Part shown: piece after piece, positions 42,138-49,711 of the stretch | How the letters are laid out: every line of letters starts with the position of its first letter | Numbering within the stretch: position 1 is the first letter of the stretch | Origin: an uncultured Verrucomicrobiales bacterium | GTDB lineage: Bacteria > Verrucomicrobiota > Verrucomicrobiia > Verrucomicrobiales > DEV007 | Length of the DNA stretch: 49,711 bases | Assembly (NCBI GenBank): GCA_937891465.1 | Contig: CALAHF010000183.1 | Location: forward strand, 1-49,711 | Direction of reading: 5' to 3' | Position numbers and translations under genes: made by a program | Notes under the pieces: generated by a model | Databases searched by the model: none | What the model was told of the DNA's origin: nothing | Seen by the model: only the letters and a program-made list of their open reading frames with translations

Positions 42138-42926
42138 ATGACTTATCGCGAGAAATTGATGAACCGCATCACGTCGTCAGGTTCCCGACTTTGTGTCGGG
42201 ATTGACCCGCGACCTTCCGTCCATGCTGACGTTGCTGATGTCCGTCGGACATGCGTTAAGCTGATCGATGAAACCGCGCAATATGCAGCGGCTTTCAAGC
42301 CAAATATTGCCTATTTTGAAGCAATGGGAGTCGAGGGCTACAAATTACTCGAAGAATTGCTGGGGCAAATTTGGGGAACGCGAGTCCCTGTAATTCTGGA
42401 TGCCAAGCGAGGCGATATTGGAACGACTCAGGAACACTACGCCGAAGCCTATTTTGAAAAATGGGACGTCGATGCCGTGACTCTCAGTCCCTACATGGGC
42501 TACGATTCGGTCGAGCCGTTTCTCGGATTTCCAGGGAAAGGCGTTTATTTGCTCGGTGTTACCTCGAATAAAGGGGCTGCGGATATCGAAACGCAGGTGT
42601 TGGCCGGAGAAGAGAAGCGTCAGGTGCATCAGCTTGTCGGAGATATGGCAATGAAAGAGCCGGAACAAATTGGTCTCGTCGTCGGTTTGACCAACGCTTC
42701 GAAATCAGTTCTCAAAACCATTCCCGACGTGCCGCTCTTGATCCCCGGCCTTGGAGCTCAGGGAGGAGATTTATCCGCGCTCGCCAACGAAAAAGCCCGC
42801 AAAGCACCGTGGGTCGTGAATGTCTCACGAGGAATTTTATACAACGAACCGGACCGTTCGTTCGCTGAAAAAGCTGAAGATTATGCTGGCCAGATTCGCG
42901 TTGTGATTGAGGGAAATGCGGAGTGA
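42138..42926 (+). CDS. pyrF: Orotidine 5'-phosphate decarboxylase (type 2)
   Basis: 262 residues from the ATG at 42138; the frame is open from 42084, but that part is repeat DNA. Motifs are SRLCVGIDPRP at the N-terminus, AAFKPNIAYFEAMG, and the catalytic VILDAKRGDIGTTQEHYAEAYF with the DAKRGDIG block (Lys and Asp of the catalytic array). LIPGLGAQGGDLSAL and VNVSRGILY form the phosphate-binding site. VGIDPRP and the length put it in the PyrF2 subgroup found in actinobacteria and PVC bacteria. It makes UMP from OMP. pyrE is only 1.3 kb downstream, with a broken protease gene between. Confidence 0.95.
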   Translation: MTYREKLMNRITSSGSRLCVGIDPRPSVHADVADVRRTCVKLIDETAQYAAAFKPNIAYFEAMGVEGYKLLEELLGQIWGTRVPVILDAKRGDIGTTQEHYAEAYFEKWDVDAVTLSPYMGYDSVEPFLGFPGKGVYLLGVTSNKGAADIETQVLAGEEKRQVHQLVGDMAMKEPEQIGLVVGLTNASKSVLKTIPDVPLLIPGLGAQGGDLSALANEKARKAPWVVNVSRGILYNEPDRSFAEKAEDYAGQIRVVIEGNAE

Positions 42927-42980
42927 GGATAATAATCGCGTTTCACACTGAAAAAATTACCTCTTTCCTGATAAAATCGG

Positions 42981-44093
42981 TTATTGAACGGAAAATTCCG
43001 GCAACTTGATAACGATTGAAACATTCTTAGAAACGCCTTCCCGCTTGACTTCGAACGTTGTCGAAGTTGCGGTTTTGGTTCGAAATATTTCGCCTATTGA
43101 AAGAAGGGACGAAATCCCTACGGGCGAACAATTAACGTGAATAATTTCATCGTTCAATTTGATTCCAGCTTGTTCGGCTACAGAACCTGCGACAACTTGT
43201 TCCACAACGATCTTCCCCCCTATCGCTGACGGTCGCATTCCAGTGCGTTCAAAAATGCCAGGGTCATAAGCCTTCTTTCGCGGAGAAGTCCAAAATTTTT
43301 CGTTGTCAATTCGCCAGTTAAACCGGCGCATGAATTTTGATCCTACGCTAGCCGAACCCTCCATTTGATCGCAAATTACAAATTCAAATTTCTTCCGTAA
43401 AATGTCGAGCTCAGTGATGAATCCCACTATTTCCTTTCACTGGTTTTCGATCATTTGAATGGTTGAATCATTTACCAAATATTCAAATTCACTTTCGGGA
43501 AATCGGATTTCGGTGTTTGAACCAGAATCAATCAAAAACGTCCCCTCTATTTCGCCAATCGCGCATTCAACGTAAGGTCTTCCTTCATAAATGGTAACTG
43601 GGATTTTTTCCCATCCTTTTTCTGCAGGGACGAATTCTCCAATTTTCAGTAAACCGTCATCGAAATTCAGCTCCATTTTGAACTGCTTGAGAATGTCCAT
43701 TCCCAATATCATGGCGTACTCTTTTCCCACTATTCTTTTTGATTCAGGGAATTCATACGCGACTACGTTGATGTTTGAAATGTCTTGGCCCCCAAATCGG
43801 ATATTTTTTAGGATGCCTTCTTCAGCATCGATGTGCAGATCGTTTGAAATCATCACCCCCTTTTTGGTGAACGTAAATTTTTCATAAAAATCTGATGCGG
43901 GATTCATGGCAGTCCGGTTCGAACCGGTGTCGATCATCACCTCCCAAATTTTACCATCGGCCTGAATTTGCGTCGTTAAAGGAGCTCAACCCTCTGGATG
44001 GATTTCAAGATTAGGTTTTGCTGATTTTTCCTGACAGTATCCAAAAGCCCCGAATCCCAGTGCGATCGCCGAAATTGAGAGGTGTTTTTTCAA
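42981..44093 (-). pseudogene. Retropepsin-like aspartic protease with PDZ domain, interrupted by two in-frame TGA codons
   Basis: One continuous minus-strand frame can be read from a TTG at 44093 to 42981 with only two stops, both TGA (43988-43986 and 43439-43437) and no frameshift. Segment 1 is a signal peptide (KKHLSISAIALGFGAFGYC). Segment 2 (after HPEG-stop) has VMIDTGSNRTAM, an aspartyl catalytic motif, and AMILGMDILKQF, the retropepsin C-terminal signature, then a second FLIDSGSNTEI. Segment 3 (after ENQ-stop) has GSKFMRRFNW and a PDZ domain (VVEQVVAGSVAEQAGIKLND). Two protease domains plus PDZ match known bacterial clan-AA proteins. Other genes here use TGA as stop, so it is most likely a young pseudogene. 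Confidence 0.75.
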
Positions 44094-44256
44094 TGTGTGT
44101 ACAGGATTCTGGTTTTTTTGAATTTTAATCTCAGAATCTCTGATTCGACAAGACCAATCATCGAGGCGTAGTCCGCTTCGACAGTCCCTGTTAATTAAAA
44201 AGTTATTGCGTATCAGTTCTGGGTATCGGAATGACTAGTTTCTGAACTCCGAAATC

Positions 44257-44859
44257 ATGCAAACCAAATTACCGACGTCATCGCAGGAAACGATTGAATT
44301 GCTCAAGGAATACGGAGCGGTCGAAGAAGGCCACTTCCAGCTTGCGAGTGGGAATCATTCGAACTTCTACGTTAAAAAAGGAAAGCTGGTTCAGCATCCA
44401 TTTGAGTTGCAGGCGATGATCGAACAGCGCGTCGATGCGATGAAGGCGCTTGGCAAAATCGATGTGGTCCTGAGCCCGGCAATGGGTGGCGTGCCAGTTG
44501 GCCAGCAGGTCGGTTTGGCGGTTCATGCACGCACGATCTACGCAGAGCGAAATCCTGAGACGAACGAGCTGGAGCTGAAGCGCGGTTTTGAAATCAACAG
44601 AGGCGATCGAATTTTGCTCGTCGAAGATGTGATTACAACGGGCGGAACGCTGGTGGAGCTGTTCGAATTCATCAAATCACAGGGCGGCGAAATTGCCGGT
44701 GTGTTTGTCGTGGTCAATCGAAGCGGAAAAGAAACCGTCGGAGATTATCCCGCTGTTTCATGTATGGAAGTTCAGTTTCCAGTCTACGCCCCCGATGAAA
44801 TTCCTGAGTGGCTCGCAGAAATTCCTGCGGTTCGTCCGGGAACGAAGCGTGTTGAGTGA
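44257..44859 (+). CDS. pyrE: Orotate phosphoribosyltransferase
   Basis: 200 residues. The N-terminal part has GHFQLASGNHSNFYVKKG, the orotate-binding block of the family; IDVVLSPAMGGVPVG follows, and the PRPP loop is RILLVEDVITTGGTLVE with two acidic residues. Its length fits the Gram-positive/PVC type rather than the E. coli type. It adds the phosphoribosyl group from PRPP to orotate, the step before PyrF, whose gene lies 1.3 kb upstream on the same strand. Its stop is 6 bases from the convergent SGNH hydrolase stop. Confidence 0.95.
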   Translation: MQTKLPTSSQETIELLKEYGAVEEGHFQLASGNHSNFYVKKGKLVQHPFELQAMIEQRVDAMKALGKIDVVLSPAMGGVPVGQQVGLAVHARTIYAERNPETNELELKRGFEINRGDRILLVEDVITTGGTLVELFEFIKSQGGEIAGVFVVVNRSGKETVGDYPAVSCMEVQFPVYAPDEIPEWLAEIPAVRPGTKRVE

Positions 44860-44865
44860 GTTACC

Positions 44866-45567
44866 TCACTTCCCGTAAACGCCTGCTTTCTCCAACAGCG
44901 GCTTGATCACCTCGACCCATTTGGTGTAGCCCATTTCGTTGAGGTGAAGTCCGTCTGCTTTGAACCACTTGTCCTCCGGTTTGCCGCCGTCAGGACCGAA
45001 GGTCGGCGTCGCGATATCTGCGTATTGTAGCAAGTCATCCGTTTTTGCGAGTTCGGCGATTTTCTGATTCGCGTCGTTCATGGTTGGCCACATGTCCCAA
45101 CGCTTTGTGCTGGGCTTGATCGCGATAAAAATCACGTTCGCAGTTGGATGCGTTTTCTTGATTTTTCCGAGCAGCGTTTTGAAATCTGCCAGCACTTCGT
45201 CTGCATTGAGGCCTTTGCTGACATCGTTGTCGCCTGCGTAAATCAAGATCGCTTTCGGATTTTTGTAGGGCGCGATGTGTCGATCAAAATGAAAAATGGA
45301 ATCGGCTAAGGTAGAGCCACCGAAACCATTATTAAGCGCCGTCAATTTCGGCCACGACTTTTCCAAGTCCCACATCCGAATACTGGAGCTTCCGACAAAC
45401 AGAACAACACCTTCAGGCGGAGGCGTCGCTTTGTCTCGGGCTTCGAACTTTTTCATGTCCGCCTCATATTTTGGAGCTTTCGGTTTTTCTGTCTGATCCT
45501 GGGCGAAAGTCAGGTTGCCGATCACAAGACTGGCAAAGAGAAGGCGTGAGATTGAATTCAATTTCAT
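44866..45567 (-). CDS. Secreted SGNH/GDSL hydrolase
   Basis: 233 residues from the ATG at 45567 (MKLNSISRLLFASLVIGNLTFA, a signal peptide); the frame opens 27 bases earlier. The SGNH blocks are all visible: block I VVLFVGSSSIRMW (nucleophile Ser), block II LNNGFGGSTLAD (Gly), block III ILIYAGDNDVSKG (Asn), block V DGLHLNEMGY (Asp/His). Relatives deacetylate or de-esterify carbohydrates or lipids. The substrate is unknown; the GSSSIRMW variant is common in PVC and Bacteroidota members. It converges on pyrE. Confidence 0.92.
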   Translation of the reverse strand: MKLNSISRLLFASLVIGNLTFAQDQTEKPKAPKYEADMKKFEARDKATPPPEGVVLFVGSSSIRMWDLEKSWPKLTALNNGFGGSTLADSIFHFDRHIAPYKNPKAILIYAGDNDVSKGLNADEVLADFKTLLGKIKKTHPTANVIFIAIKPSTKRWDMWPTMNDANQKIAELAKTDDLLQYADIATPTFGPDGGKPEDKWFKADGLHLNEMGYTKWVEVIKPLLEKAGVYGK

Positions 45568-45633
45568 AACGTTGGCTGAAAAGCTAAGGGGCATTTTTCA
45601 AAAGGGGAATCGCATCGCTGCGGCTTCGCGCGG

Positions 45634-46086
45634 TTAAGGCTCAACCGTGTGATATTCCAAAGCCCATTCCCGCATGAAGCGGATTCGGGTTGGTTTGATC
45701 TGGTAAATGATCATCTCTGGATTGTCGATCGAGCCTAGGTAATTCCGTAGAAGCGGATTGGATTCCCAGATTGATTCAAGAACCGCTCGATCGGTTACCG
45801 TTTCGGCAGCGCCTTCAATCCGCAGCTGATCGTGGTTCGGGGCCATGTAACACAGCTCCACATTGGGGTTCGCTTCGATTTGCTTGGTTTTATGATACGA
45901 ACGTAAATTGGCGACATAATGGGTGAGATCAGCATCATCCACTTGCACCGGCGAAACTGGCCGCACGCGCGGCTTGTCGCCATCAATCGACGCCAACATC
46001 GGAAATTTTGCCTCCCGGACCACCGCGCGGGCGAGTTCAGGAAGATCTTCGGGGTTGATGGGTTCGGGTTTTGGAGGAGCTGCCAT
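45634..46086 (-). CDS. Pyridoxamine 5'-phosphate oxidase-like FMN-binding split-barrel protein
   Basis: 150 residues, cytoplasmic. The pattern FPMLASIDGDKPRVRPVSPVQVDD, LTHYVANLRSYHKTKQIEANPNVELCY and LRIEGAAETVTDRAV, with ending ptRIRFMREW, is typical of the small PNPOx-like (general stress protein 26-like) family that binds FMN or F420. SYHKTKQIEANP is the cofactor phosphate region. Its specific substrate cannot be deduced. It is transcribed divergently from the VTT membrane protein gene with a 65-base gap. Confidence 0.85.
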   Translation of the reverse strand: MAAPPKPEPINPEDLPELARAVVREAKFPMLASIDGDKPRVRPVSPVQVDDADLTHYVANLRSYHKTKQIEANPNVELCYMAPNHDQLRIEGAAETVTDRAVLESIWESNPLLRNYLGSIDNPEMIIYQIKPTRIRFMREWALEYHTVEP

Positions 46087-46151
46087 GATGGGGTAGACGA
46101 AGTTTTCCAGAAACTGCGTGAACTTTCGACAAAAAAACGAAGATTCATGCG

Positions 46152-46796
46152 ATGCGCCGTTTGGTTCTACTATTTATTTTTCTCGCTGTTCTGGTGATCG
46201 TCCCGTTTTTGATTTGGGGTGATTTCTTTGAAACCCAGATGTCGTTGGAAAAACTCGTCGCTGATTTGGAGAAATCAGGCAGCTGGGCATGGGCTGTCGG
46301 TATGGGATTTCTCATTATCGATCTGGTTCTGCCAATCCTCGGAACAGTCGTGATGTCCGCGCTCGGCGTCGTTTACGGATGGTTTTGGGGAGGCGTTCTC
46401 AGCTCGATCGGCTCAATCGTTGCGGGCCTGTTGGCCTACGGATTGTGTCGGAAATGGGGTCGTCGTGCGGGTTTGTGGATCGCTGGTGAATCGGGTATCG
46501 AAAAAGGAGAGGCGTTGTTTTCCGGCGAAATCGGAGGTTGGGTTGTCTCGCTTTCCCGCTGGCTTCCCGTCATGCCCGAAGTTGTCGCGTGCATGGCTGG
46601 CCTTGTCCGTATGCCGTTCCGCCGCTTTTTTCTCGCTCTGTGCTGCGGCTCTATTCCGCTGGGATTTGCTTTTGCCATCATCGGAGCAAGTGGCCGGGAT
46701 CGCCCTGCAATGGCGTTGCTGCTCAGCGCTTCCATTCCGCCCGTTTTGTGGTTGGTGATTAAGCTTTTGCATCTCGCGAAGACGAAGAAAAGCTGA
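46152..46796 (+). CDS. VTT-domain membrane protein (TVP38/TMEM64/DedA type)
   Basis: 214 residues, with five or six hydrophobic segments. The VTT (formerly SNARE-associated) core is visible: [63 protein letters not shown] with its conserved Arg and Pro, and [13 protein letters not shown]. Relatives include phospholipid scramblases and undecaprenyl-phosphate flippases, so a lipid-transport role is likely but not proven. leuS follows on the same strand after 56 bases. Confidence 0.88.
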   Translation: MRRLVLLFIFLAVLVIVPFLIWGDFFETQMSLEKLVADLEKSGSWAWAVGMGFLIIDLVLPILGTVVMSALGVVYGWFWGGVLSSIGSIVAGLLAYGLCRKWGRRAGLWIAGESGIEKGEALFSGEIGGWVVSLSRWLPVMPEVVACMAGLVRMPFRRFFLALCCGSIPLGFAFAIIGASGRDRPAMALLLSASIPPVLWLVIKLLHLAKTKKS

Positions 46797-46852
46797 TTGC
46801 CTCGCGCTGCTTTCCCTCTATTTTCCACGCCACAATTTTTACTGCCAAAATT

Positions 46853-49558
46853 ATGTCCACCGAGAGACGCAAACAATTTCCCTTCGACGAATTCGAGCCC
46901 AAATGGCAAGGCGTCTGGGAGTCCGAAAAAACCTTTTCCGTGCCGAACCCCGGCGACGCAGATTTCGATGCTTCCAAGCCGAAGTTCTACGCGCTTGATA
47001 TGTTCCCGTATCCAAGCGGATCAGGGCTTCATGTTGGCCACCCCGAAGGCTACACCGCGACGGATATCATTACGCGCCAGAAGCGCATGGCTGGTTTCAA
47101 TGTGCTTCACCCGATGGGTTGGGATGCCTTTGGTCTTCCCGCCGAGCGATATGCCGAAAAAACGGGGCAGCACCCGCGGATCAGCACAGAAAAAAATACG
47201 GACAACTTTCGTCGCCAGTTGAAAAGCCTCGGTTTCGCCTACGATTGGGATCGTGAAATCAACACAACCGATCCAGCTTACGTAAAATGGACCCAGTGGA
47301 TTTTTCTCCAGCTCTACAATTCGTATTTCTGCGAAGAAGAAAACAAAGCCAAGCCCGTTTCCGAATTGGAAGCCAAAGGAATGTCGCGAGATGAAATTGA
47401 CGAGCTGCGTCTCGCCTATGTTGCTGAGACTCCTGTGAACTGGTCGCCGGATTTGGGCACCGTTTTGGCAAATGAAGAAGTCGAAGAATGGCGCTCGAAG
47501 GGCCACACTGTTGAGAAGCGTCCGTTGCGTCAGTGGATGTTGCGGATCACCTCGTATGCTCAACGTTTGATCGATGAACTCGAAGGTCTTGACTGGCCGC
47601 ACGGCATCAAAATGCTGCAGACCAACTGGATTGGCCGCAGTGAAGGTGCTGAAGTGGATTTCACGATCGATGGAGAAAAGGTCACCGTTTTCACAACACG
47701 CCCCGATACCCTTTTCGGAGCGACCTACATGGTTCTCGCGCCCGAGCATCCGCTTGTTGAAAAAATCACCACGGATGATCGGAAATCAGCTGTCGAAGAT
47801 TATCAGAAAATGTGCAGCGGGAAATCCGACCTTGAGCGCACAGAGTTGGCGAAAGATAAGACCGGAATTTTTACCGGTGGCTACGCGATTAATCCCGTGA
47901 ACGATGAGAAAATACCCGTTTGGATCGCCGATTACGTTATGATGGGCTATGGCACTGGAGCGATCATGGCAGTGCCGGCGCATGATGAGCGGGACTACGA
48001 GTTTGCTGAGAAGTTTGAGCTTCCGATTATTGAAGTCGTGAAGGCGCCGGAGGGCGGGGAACAGAAGAATTTCTGCGGGAACGGAACCGCGATCAATTCC
48101 GGCTTCCTCGACGCTCTCTCCACCGCCGAAGCCAAAGAAAAAATCAGCGAGTGGCTTGAAGAAAAAGGACTCGGCAAAAAGACGATTAATTTCAAACTTC
48201 GCGACTGGTTGTTCTCACGCCAGCGTTACTGGGGTGAGCCGTTTCCAATTGTTTGGAAGGACGGAAAACACGAAGCGATTTCGGAAGCTGATTTGCCGCT
48301 GCTTGCGCCTGCGTTGGAAGATTACAAACCAACCGGAACTCCCGAGCCGCTACTTTCAAAAGCGACTGATTGGGTGAATGAACTTGGTGATGGAATCATT
48401 CGCGAAACCAACACCATGCCTCAGTGGGGGGGATCGTGCTGGTATTACCTTCGTTATTGCGATGCGCAAAACGACAGTGCGCCAATCAGCAAAGAGGCTG
48501 ATGATTATTGGCTTGGTAAAAATGGGAATCCCGGTGGAGTTGATCTCTACATCGGCGGAACCGAGCATGCTGTGTTGCATCTGTTGTATGCCCGTTTCTG
48601 GCACAAAGTCTTGTTCGACCTCGGACATGTCACCACACCCGAGCCTTTTCAGAAATTGGTGAATCAGGGGCTGATCATGGGTGAAATGGAATTCACGCTT
48701 TTTCGCGATGATTCAGGTGATCCAATTAGTTATAAATCAAGTTTCGTCGCAGGGAACATGAAGACCGATTCTCTGACGGCGGATGACGTTGAGAAAAAGG
48801 GTGACAGCTTCGTTTGGAAAACAGACACGAAAATTCGAGTCGAAGCCAAGTCTCACAAAATGTCCAAGTCACGCGGCAACGTCGTGAACCCCGATGACGT
48901 GGTTGAACTCTACGGCGCCGATTCGCTCCGCCTTTACGAAATGTTCATGGGACCGCTTGAGCAGGTGAAGCCCTGGTCAATGAACGGTGTCGAAGGTGTG
49001 TATCGCTTTCTCGGTCGCGTCTGGCGGTTGGTCATGGAACAAAATCAGGAAGGTGATTGGGCAAAGCGCGATCATTTGACTGATGGCGAGCCTGACAAAG
49101 CCACGCTGAAAGTCGTTCACGCTACGATCAGGAAAGTCACCGAAGACATTGAGAGCATGAGCTTCAATACCGCTATTTCCCAAATGATGGTGTGCACCAA
49201 CGAGCTCAACAAACTGGAGTCATTGCCGATCAGTGCGGTGAAGACATTGCTTCACGTGCTGAATCCGTTTGCGCCGCATTTGTCCGAAGAATTGAATGGG
49301 ATTCTCGGAGGTGATGCACTCGCCAATCAGGCATGGCCTGAGTTTGAAGAAGCGTATCTCGTCGAAGATGAAATCGAACTCGTCATTCAGGTGAACGGAA
49401 AAGTCCGCGACAAGCTGATGGTTTCCAAAGATGCGCCGAAAGATGAAATCGAAAAACTGGCTCTCGCGAGTGAGAAAGTTCAGAACTTCACCGACGGTAA
49501 CACTGTTCGGAAAGTCATCGTTGTTCCAGGTCGCCTCGTAAACATCGTGGCGAACTGA
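46853..49558 (+). CDS. leuS: Leucyl-tRNA synthetase
   Basis: 901 residues, slightly longer than the usual 800-870. HIGH region: [22 protein letters not shown]; editing domain with [22 protein letters not shown]; zinc-like insert region; catalytic KMSKS as [16 protein letters not shown]; a leucyl-specific stretch with [10 protein letters not shown]; and the C-terminal [10 protein letters not shown] block of the tRNA-binding domain. It charges tRNA-Leu and edits norvaline-like errors. Two tandem palindromic repeats follow the stop. No operon partner other than the VTT gene upstream. Confidence 0.97.
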   Translation: MSTERRKQFPFDEFEPKWQGVWESEKTFSVPNPGDADFDASKPKFYALDMFPYPSGSGLHVGHPEGYTATDIITRQKRMAGFNVLHPMGWDAFGLPAERYAEKTGQHPRISTEKNTDNFRRQLKSLGFAYDWDREINTTDPAYVKWTQWIFLQLYNSYFCEEENKAKPVSELEAKGMSRDEIDELRLAYVAETPVNWSPDLGTVLANEEVEEWRSKGHTVEKRPLRQWMLRITSYAQRLIDELEGLDWPHGIKMLQTNWIGRSEGAEVDFTIDGEKVTVFTTRPDTLFGATYMVLAPEHPLVEKITTDDRKSAVEDYQKMCSGKSDLERTELAKDKTGIFTGGYAINPVNDEKIPVWIADYVMMGYGTGAIMAVPAHDERDYEFAEKFELPIIEVVKAPEGGEQKNFCGNGTAINSGFLDALSTAEAKEKISEWLEEKGLGKKTINFKLRDWLFSRQRYWGEPFPIVWKDGKHEAISEADLPLLAPALEDYKPTGTPEPLLSKATDWVNELGDGIIRETNTMPQWGGSCWYYLRYCDAQNDSAPISKEADDYWLGKNGNPGGVDLYIGGTEHAVLHLLYARFWHKVLFDLGHVTTPEPFQKLVNQGLIMGEMEFTLFRDDSGDPISYKSSFVAGNMKTDSLTADDVEKKGDSFVWKTDTKIRVEAKSHKMSKSRGNVVNPDDVVELYGADSLRLYEMFMGPLEQVKPWSMNGVEGVYRFLGRVWRLVMEQNQEGDWAKRDHLTDGEPDKATLKVVHATIRKVTEDIESMSFNTAISQMMVCTNELNKLESLPISAVKTLLHVLNPFAPHLSEELNGILGGDALANQAWPEFEEAYLVEDEIELVIQVNGKVRDKLMVSKDAPKDEIEKLALASEKVQNFTDGNTVRKVIVVPGRLVNIVAN

Positions 49559-49572
49559 GCGGCCCGATTTTT

Positions 49573-49616
49573 ACGAATCAACAGGGTCTATTCATCGAAC
49601 GTACCCTATTGAGTCA
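49573..49616. repeat. Dispersed palindromic repeat, copy 10
   Basis: The arms ACGAATCAACAGGGT and ACCCTATTGAGTCATG flank CTATTCATCGAACGT. It lies 14 bases after the leuS stop and is followed within 12 bases by another copy, so the pair could form a double hairpin. Confidence 0.85.
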
Positions 49617-49625
49617 TGGAGGCAT

Positions 49626-49667
49626 TTCGATCGAACAGGGTTGATTCGATGAACCAACCCTATTGAG
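49626..49667. repeat. Dispersed palindromic repeat, copy 11
   Basis: TTCGATCGAACAGGGT and ACCCTATTGAGG arms with TGATTCGATGAACCA between. Its left flank is adjacent to copy 10. This is the only tight tandem pair outside the ligase gene. Confidence 0.8.
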
Positions 49668-49711
49668 GCTGTTGGAAAAATATTTTATCGACGCGGTATT
49701 CCGACTTGAAC

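Noticed and set aside
43437-43988. Selenocysteine at the two TGA codons of the protease gene
   Set aside because: The family does not use Sec at such positions, TGA ends several neighbouring genes, and no obvious SECIS-like stem was recognised; kept as pseudogene, with the test listed in the findings.
44152-44196. A further palindrome copy upstream of pyrE
   Set aside because: Only a short stretch (TTCGACAGTCCCTGTTAATT) resembles the right half; the left arm does not pair. Too degenerate to count.
3251-49667. The repeats as a CRISPR array
   Set aside because: Copies are kilobases apart, imperfect and palindromic, with no regular spacers; no cas gene was seen.

Overview
The window looks like a chromosomal segment of a member of the Verrucomicrobiota (PVC superphylum). 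The evidence is a DUF1549/DUF1553 gene followed by a DUF1501 gene and a secreted PQQ-type propeller protein, a secreted formylglycine sulfatase, several lineage-restricted secreted proteins, frequent GTG/TTG starts and few strong Shine-Dalgarno sites. This assignment rests on gene content only. No rRNA, tRNA, integrase, transposase, phage gene or CRISPR array was recognised, and no gene-free stretch exceeds about 260 bases.

Layout. 1-7923 is a minus-strand run: lipoprotein, STAS protein, GAF-SpoIIE phosphatase, grpE, dnaJ, Nif3-like protein, L,D-transpeptidase, GYF/membrane protein, CPBP-like membrane protein and a partial epimerase. 8052-10853 is a fused MBL exonuclease/ATP-dependent DNA ligase, tail to tail with a 1266-residue ABCG-type transporter. 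14703-21097 (minus) holds kbl, the propeller protein, DUF1501 and DUF1553. 21311-24161 is trkA-trkH, and 24224-26932 is valS. 27074-33404 has an amidase, an unknown protein, lysC, two unknown proteins, trxB, maf and rpsT. 33506-41926 has a second L,D-transpeptidase, a secreted protein, an FAD oxidoreductase, a short leader-like ORF before an RbfA-like gene, a small membrane protein, a sulfatase, nadB and a secreted barrel-like protein. 42138-49558 has pyrF, a broken aspartic-protease/PDZ gene, pyrE, an SGNH hydrolase, an FMN split-barrel protein, a VTT membrane protein and leuS.

Most genes are housekeeping: protein folding and partner-switching signalling, K+ uptake, two tRNA synthetases, NAD and pyrimidine synthesis, aspartate-family amino acids, redox and wall remodelling.

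The most unusual content is not a gene. A dispersed imperfect palindrome of about 43-45 nt occurs at least ten times, plus two truncated or rearranged copies. Its arms resemble CGAATCAACAGGGT and ACCCTGTTGATTCG, around a TTCGATGAA-like centre. Almost all copies are intergenic, but two lie in frame inside the DNA ligase, exactly 96 nt apart, and add peptide between catalytic motifs. Further small hairpin or repeat types sit next to these palindromes. Other points worth a second look are a protease gene with two in-frame TGA codons but an otherwise intact frame, and a leader-peptide/hairpin arrangement before the RbfA-like gene.
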